Source of the DNA: Ochromonadaceae sp. CCMP2298
Lineage: Eukaryota > Sar > Synurophyceae > Ochromonadales > Ochromonadaceae
Direction: 5' to 3'
Assembly: GCA_026770595.1 (NCBI GenBank)
Contig: MU634370.1
Location: 1-12,837 of the forward strand
Length of the DNA stretch: 12,837 bases
This document shows, in pieces, positions 9,427-12,837 of this stretch. The position numbers and the translations under genes were made by a program. Below the pieces are notes generated by a model, which had not been told where the DNA came from, ran no database searches, and saw only the letters and a program-made list of their open reading frames with translations. Numbering within the stretch: position 1 is the first letter of the stretch; each line of letters begins with the position of its first letter.

Positions 9427-9476
9427 TGTTTGTGTTCGGTCCAGAGGCAGGCCTGCCTCTGGACCGAACACAAACA
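9427..9476. repeat. Perfect 50-bp palindrome without spacer
   Basis: Arms 9427-9451 and 9452-9476 are exact reverse complements of 25 bp with no loop; the centre reads GGCAGGCCTGCC. The outer ends are TGTTTGTG and CACAAACA. The next outward bases (A and C) do not pair. The arms include CGGTCC and GGACCG, so they are richer in GC than the AT-rich surroundings. Confidence 0.97.
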
Positions 9477-9691
9477 CCTACTCCTGGCTATTGCGCCCCG
9501 CTCCTGCAGCCCAGCGAGGCACATAGCGAATACTCATATTGAGTTCCAATATTGAGAAGTAATCTCATTATGAGTCAATACTCATATAGAGAAAAAGTCT
9601 CATTTTGTGAGAAATTACTCCACGTGAGTAAACTTACACACATGATGAGAAAATACCTCATTTTGTTAGAAAATTACTCCATGTGAGTAAA

Positions 9692-9833
9692 TACTTATAA
9701 TGAGAAAACTTCTCAGTTGGAGAGAAAATTACTCATACAGAGATTCTAAACTACTCATAATGAGAAATGTCTCAACCTCATCTCGATGTGAGTAATTTAG
9801 TGAGAAAATTTCTCAGGATCTTTAGCAGGTGGT
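9692..9833. repeat. Direct duplication, left copy
   Basis: This 142-bp copy aligns with 10163-10300 apart from substitutions and small gaps. Shared landmarks are TGAGAAA near the start, TCTCAGTTG, ACCTCATCTC, GAGTAATTTAGTGAGAAA and the closing GCAGGTGGT. Confidence 0.88.
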
Positions 9834-10162
9834 GCTGCACCCTCTCCAGGTGCCATTTTGGGGTTGTTTGAAGCCCGGAGCCGCCGCCGTACTTCATCTA
9901 GGCCACCAAACAGATCCTAGACACATATTGAATAGATCAGAAACGATTTGGTACACCCGTAAACTATCCTGTGAGATAACGGTGAGAAAATATTTCACTA
10001 TGAGAAATTTTCTCACTATTTTCTCACCCTGAAAAAAAAAAGTGAGAAAATTTCTCACCAAAATTCTCATAATGAGAAATTTTCTCCTCCTGCTGAGCAT
10101 TCGAAAGCACAGACAGCTAGCTTGCTCGTCCTTTTGTGAGATAATTACTCCTTATGAGTAAT

Positions 10163-10300
10163 TACTCATAGTGAGAAAAAGTCTCAGTTGATGAGATAAT
10201 TACTCATAATGAGATTGGAACTCATAGTGAGAAATATCTCCACCTCATCTCCAAATGAGTAATTTAGTGAGAAATTTTCTCAGGATAGTTTGCAGGTGGT
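10163..10300. repeat. Direct duplication, right copy
   Basis: This 138-bp partner of 9692-9833 has the same orientation and is displaced by about 470 bp. Both copies end with TCTCAGGAT and GCAGGTGGT, after which the sequences diverge sharply. Confidence 0.88.
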
Positions 10301-11025
10301 AATTCAGAAGTGACTAGAATGCAGATAGAATGCCCTTTTCCCTTGTAAATTCCATTTAACCGCTTTTCGACCCCCAAAAACTTTTATATGTACCTTACAA
10401 AAAAAATAAGAAAACGCGCCTAATTATTGGTAATTACATAAAAGTAATCTATCAATAGCTTATCAAGAATGAATCTATATACATTTTCTATTTTATTTTT
10501 GTAGAGTAATCTATTTATTGCACATCTTCTGAATAAATAACATTAGATAGATAATTAATTGGAGAGAAGTTAGGAGGTACCGCTGGCTTTCTGGAAAATC
10601 TGGGTCGATGGGGCGTCGGTTGCTACGATTCCGGGATTGAACCGTTCGCTCTATTTCCAACTCTTCGACACCCACTTGTGGGGTGCGCTGCTATATCAGG
10701 AAGGAACCATCTCAGAAGGAACCCTACCGGTACTGCAAAGGCACCTCTTGCTTGCCCTGCGTTAGCGCGGTTAGTTTACGTGTGGGGACTGCAGGACTGT
10801 CCTTATCAGGAGAGACTATTCCAATTTTCTTGAAGTCCGCTAGACCTATTGGACATGACGAGACTCTTTTGAACCTTCATTTGCGAATCGAGCTCCGCAG
10901 AACAGCGTACCGAGCAAGCCTTGGAGCTACGAGCACATAGCAGCAAAAGCACAGGCACAGGCACGCTAGACATAGCATAGACAGTACAGCACACGCACAG
11001 TACACCCTCAATAGAAACATATAGA

Positions 11026-11567
11026 ATGGTGGAGCCGCGACCTCGGCGCATCAACGGTCTAGAGCGCCCGTGGCACCCACTGCAAATAGCGACTTGGCTG
11101 TTGTTCCCCCTGATCCTCGTCCACTACTATGCCTTTCTAATGCAGGTAGGTTATACTTGTGCGAACTTTATATGTGTTTATACTTATCCCCTATGTTTTA
11201 TCTCTCCCCTCACCCCCTTCTCATATACATTAATCTACCCCACACACACAAACCCTCATCAATACCACCCTCATACCCTCACCTCCAGATGGTGTGGGAG
11301 GGGGTTGCGAGGGGCATTTGTACGGCGGTATTCACAATTGCTGCTGTGCTTTCTGCATTAGCAGTACATTTAACGGTGTCGATTGATCCGGCAGACGAGG
11401 CGCTGTGTACTGCTAAACCTCTCACAACGGCGCACATACGCGCACAGGGGGATGTGGAGGCAGCGAGGCAGGCACAGACGGAGGTGGTTTGCTGCCAATT
11501 AGCGCGGGACACAGCAGAGGAAGGACCCGGACCAGGAGCAGGGATGTGTGGGGTATGTTCGGCAGGG

Positions 11568-11607
<40 letters not shown>

Positions 11608-12837
11608 TGGTTACTATCCATTGCTACCTGTGCGACAAGGACGTCCACAACTCCTCAAAGCACTGCCGCTTCTGCGATAAGTGAGTGGGTATTTCACTCT
11701 TCTGGTATTTCTATCCTCCCATCCTATCCTCATCCCCCCTCACCCCTCCCCCCCTCTCATATCCTCCCCCCACGCTCACAACTATCCACGCCAACCTTCT
11801 TAACCCATGCCCACCCCACCTACGTCCCTACCCCAATTTCTGTGTTTTAAACCCCCTTCCCCTATACTGTACTTTTGTATAACCCCCCCTCTCCCTATAC
11901 ACTTGCGCTATAAATCCCTAGGTGTGTGGTTCGCTTCGACCACCACTGCAAATGGCTCAACACCTGCATTGGCCGCAAAAACTACCCCTATTTCCTGTCA
12001 ACCGTCCTCTTCATCGCCCTCCTGACTTCCGAGTCACTCGCCCTCTCCGTCGCACTCAGTGTCGAAAGTTTCGCCAGTCCGAATACTTTTATGTCCCGAC
12101 TTCGGGACAATCATTTGGGGGTTGATGTGGATGTGGGTTTAAATGCGCTGAGGGGGCTTTTGCTGGGAAGTGTGGTGGTGCTGCTGCCGCTGGTGCTGCT
12201 GGTGTATCAGCTTGGGACATTCCACTTGGTAAGTTGCATACTTATATTAGTTATATAATATGTATGTAAATTTTGCATTGGCTTAGTGTATAGTATGCCC
12301 AATCCCCTCTATTCCCACACTTGTATGGCACCGTGTCTATTTAACCCTCTTCCTCTATGGCACACCTTCCTGTAAAACCCAGGTTCTTCTCTCCCGCCAC
12401 ATCACCACGTACGATTACATAGTGCTGGAGCAAAAGAGGCTGAGGGAAAAGGAAAACGCCAGACTGCAAAGAGAGGTGAATATGATAGATTACACATCTT
12501 ATATAAATATAATATTATACAATACATACTCTATATACAGGTGGAGAGGCAGCAAAACGTGCAGCAGCGGCAGAAGAACAGATCTGCTTGCACTGCTATT
12601 GGGGCATCCGATGCACCGGGGAAAGGCGTTGGGGGCGTGGGGTGTGCAGAGGTGAGATCATTAGCAAACAGTTCTGCTGTGGGGGCCGGGGCTGGTGCTG
12701 GTGCGGGGGGCAGGAGTCATGGAGTACAGATGAGAGAGAATCCTGGGAATGGGGATTCGGGGAATTCAGGGACAGGGGAAGATGGGGGGAAGGCAGAAAA
12801 TGGGTTGGGGAACGGGAGCTCGGGCGGAGCGGGGGCG
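11026..12837 (+). CDS. DHHC palmitoyltransferase, ZDHHC1/11-like (3' end outside window)
   Basis: Exons 11026-11145, 11289-11680, 11922-12228, 12383-12475 and 12541-12837 join in frame to 403 residues, still open at the window end. DHHC enzymes transfer palmitate to protein cysteines at membranes. Order: [12 protein letters not shown] (10-21), then TM1 (about 19-39), TM2 (47-70), DPAD (73-76), Cys-rich domain with C152, C155, H165, C166, C169, C172 and C186, DHHC at 177-180 with catalytic Cys180, TM3 (about 192-216), TM4 (about 244-270) and TTYDY (281-285). HPLQIxxWLL at the N-terminus and DPAD after TM2 fit human ZDHHC1/ZDHHC11 better than other branches. The TTxE motif has Asp for Glu. The 70-residue segment between TM2 and the Cys-rich domain carries a Gly-Thr repeat, and the tail after residue 330 is Gly/Ala/Asn-rich. 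The ATG has A at -3 and G at +4. A donor-like GAG/GTGAGA at about 12652 means the last exon may end earlier than drawn. Confidence 0.93.
11146..11288 (+). other. DHHC gene intron 1 (143 nt)
   Basis: ATGCAG/GTAGGT to CCTCCAG/ATGGTG, phase 0. The 3' half is C/T-rich with few G. Confidence 0.88.
11571..11606 (+). repeat. In-frame hexamer microsatellite (GGGACA)6
   Basis: Six perfect units encode alternating Gly and Thr in the loop between TM2 and the Cys-rich domain of the DHHC protein. Unit length is a multiple of three, so copy changes keep the frame. Confidence 0.95.
11681..11921 (+). other. DHHC gene intron 2 (241 nt)
   Basis: GATAA/GTGAGT to ATCCCTAG/GTGTGTG, phase 2. The joined codon AA+G gives [15 protein letters not shown], an intact DHHC core. 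The intron is strongly C/T-rich on the sense strand. Confidence 0.95.
12229..12382 (+). other. DHHC gene intron 3 (154 nt)
   Basis: CACTTG/GTAAGT to AAACCCAG/GTTCTT, phase 0. It joins ...QLGTFHL to [13 protein letters not shown]. Confidence 0.9.
12476..12540 (+). other. DHHC gene intron 4 (65 nt)
   Basis: AGAGAG/GTGAAT to TATACAG/GTGGAG, phase 0. It is AT-rich and removes stop codons, joining ARLQRE to VERQQN. It is the shortest intron seen in the window. Confidence 0.8.

Larger units (their letters stand above)
9531..10300. repeat. Dense TGAG/CTCA array of degenerate ~55-59 bp repeats
   Basis: By hand count about 46 TGAG or CTCA tetramers occur in 770 bp, often as near-palindromes such as GTGAGAAAATTTCTCAC (10042-10058) or ACTCATAATGAGAAA. 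Several repeat units are recognisable, starting at about 9599, 9657, 9712 and 9771 in the left half and at 10128, 10183 and 10238 in the right half. A stretch at about 9834-9960 is free of the motif. Confidence 0.9.
8909..11025. other. Divergent intergenic region, repeat-rich
   Basis: This is the spacer between the starts of UTP13 (minus) and the DHHC gene (plus). About 8909-9240 is mixed composition, probably 5' UTR and promoter of UTP13. From about 9240 to 10560 it is mostly AT-rich, with the 50-bp palindrome and the TGAG/CTCA array. From 10560 to 11025 the composition rises toward the DHHC gene; only small repeats such as AAGGAACC twice near 10700-10730 and CACAGG twice near 10950 are visible. 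No convincing gene is seen. Confidence 0.6.

Noticed and set aside
9599-10237. CRISPR-like regular repeats
   Set aside because: Units are degenerate, lack unique spacers of constant length, and lie in a eukaryotic genome.
10628-10650. tRNA T-arm-like sequence on the minus strand
   Set aside because: Only three of five stem pairs form and no acceptor, D or anticodon arm is found at the right spacing.
10683-10940. 85-codon plus-strand open frame before the DHHC gene
   Set aside because: No motif, no splice link to the DHHC gene, and a length expected by chance in this composition.
12652-12657. Additional splice donor GAG/GTGAGA in the last DHHC exon
   Set aside because: The reading frame stays open to the window end and no acceptor is visible, so I kept the exon whole but note the uncertainty.

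Overview
The window comes from the nuclear genome of a microbial eukaryote. Three protein genes are split by GT-AG introns of 65 to 487 bp, start codons sit in Kozak-like contexts, and several introns carry CTAAC-type branch sites. The coding exons are GC-rich, while the spacers and some introns are AT-rich or made of simple repeats. One gene resembles a ciliary/flagellar coiled-coil protein (CCDC180 type), so the organism is probably a flagellated protist or alga. I cannot assign a lineage from the sequence alone.

Layout. (1) 1-4321, plus strand: the 3' part of a large coiled-coil gene, three exons visible, best matched to CCDC180. (2) 4322-4786: a convergent 3' spacer with small repeats and a stem-loop candidate. 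(3) 4787-8908, minus strand: a complete five-exon gene for UTP13/TBL3, a double-propeller WD40 subunit of the small-subunit processome (988 aa reconstructed). (4) 8909-11025: a 2.1-kb divergent spacer, much of it AT-rich. It holds a perfect 50-bp palindrome and a dense array of TGAG/CTCA motifs, arranged as degenerate ~55-59 bp repeats, part of which is duplicated. (5) 11026-12837, plus strand: the 5' part of a DHHC palmitoyltransferase gene of ZDHHC1/11 type, five exons visible, open at the window end.

The genes do not form an operon-like unit. Their inferred roles are flagellar structure, ribosome biogenesis in the nucleolus, and membrane S-acylation. Genes 1 and 2 converge, and genes 2 and 3 diverge across the repeat-rich spacer, which could therefore hold two promoters.

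The least explained part is the spacer at 9427-10300. Also notable are intron 2 of gene 1, built almost wholly from a minisatellite with a splice-acceptor-like sequence in each unit, and a frequent contrast between G-rich sense strands in exons and C/T-rich sense strands in introns.
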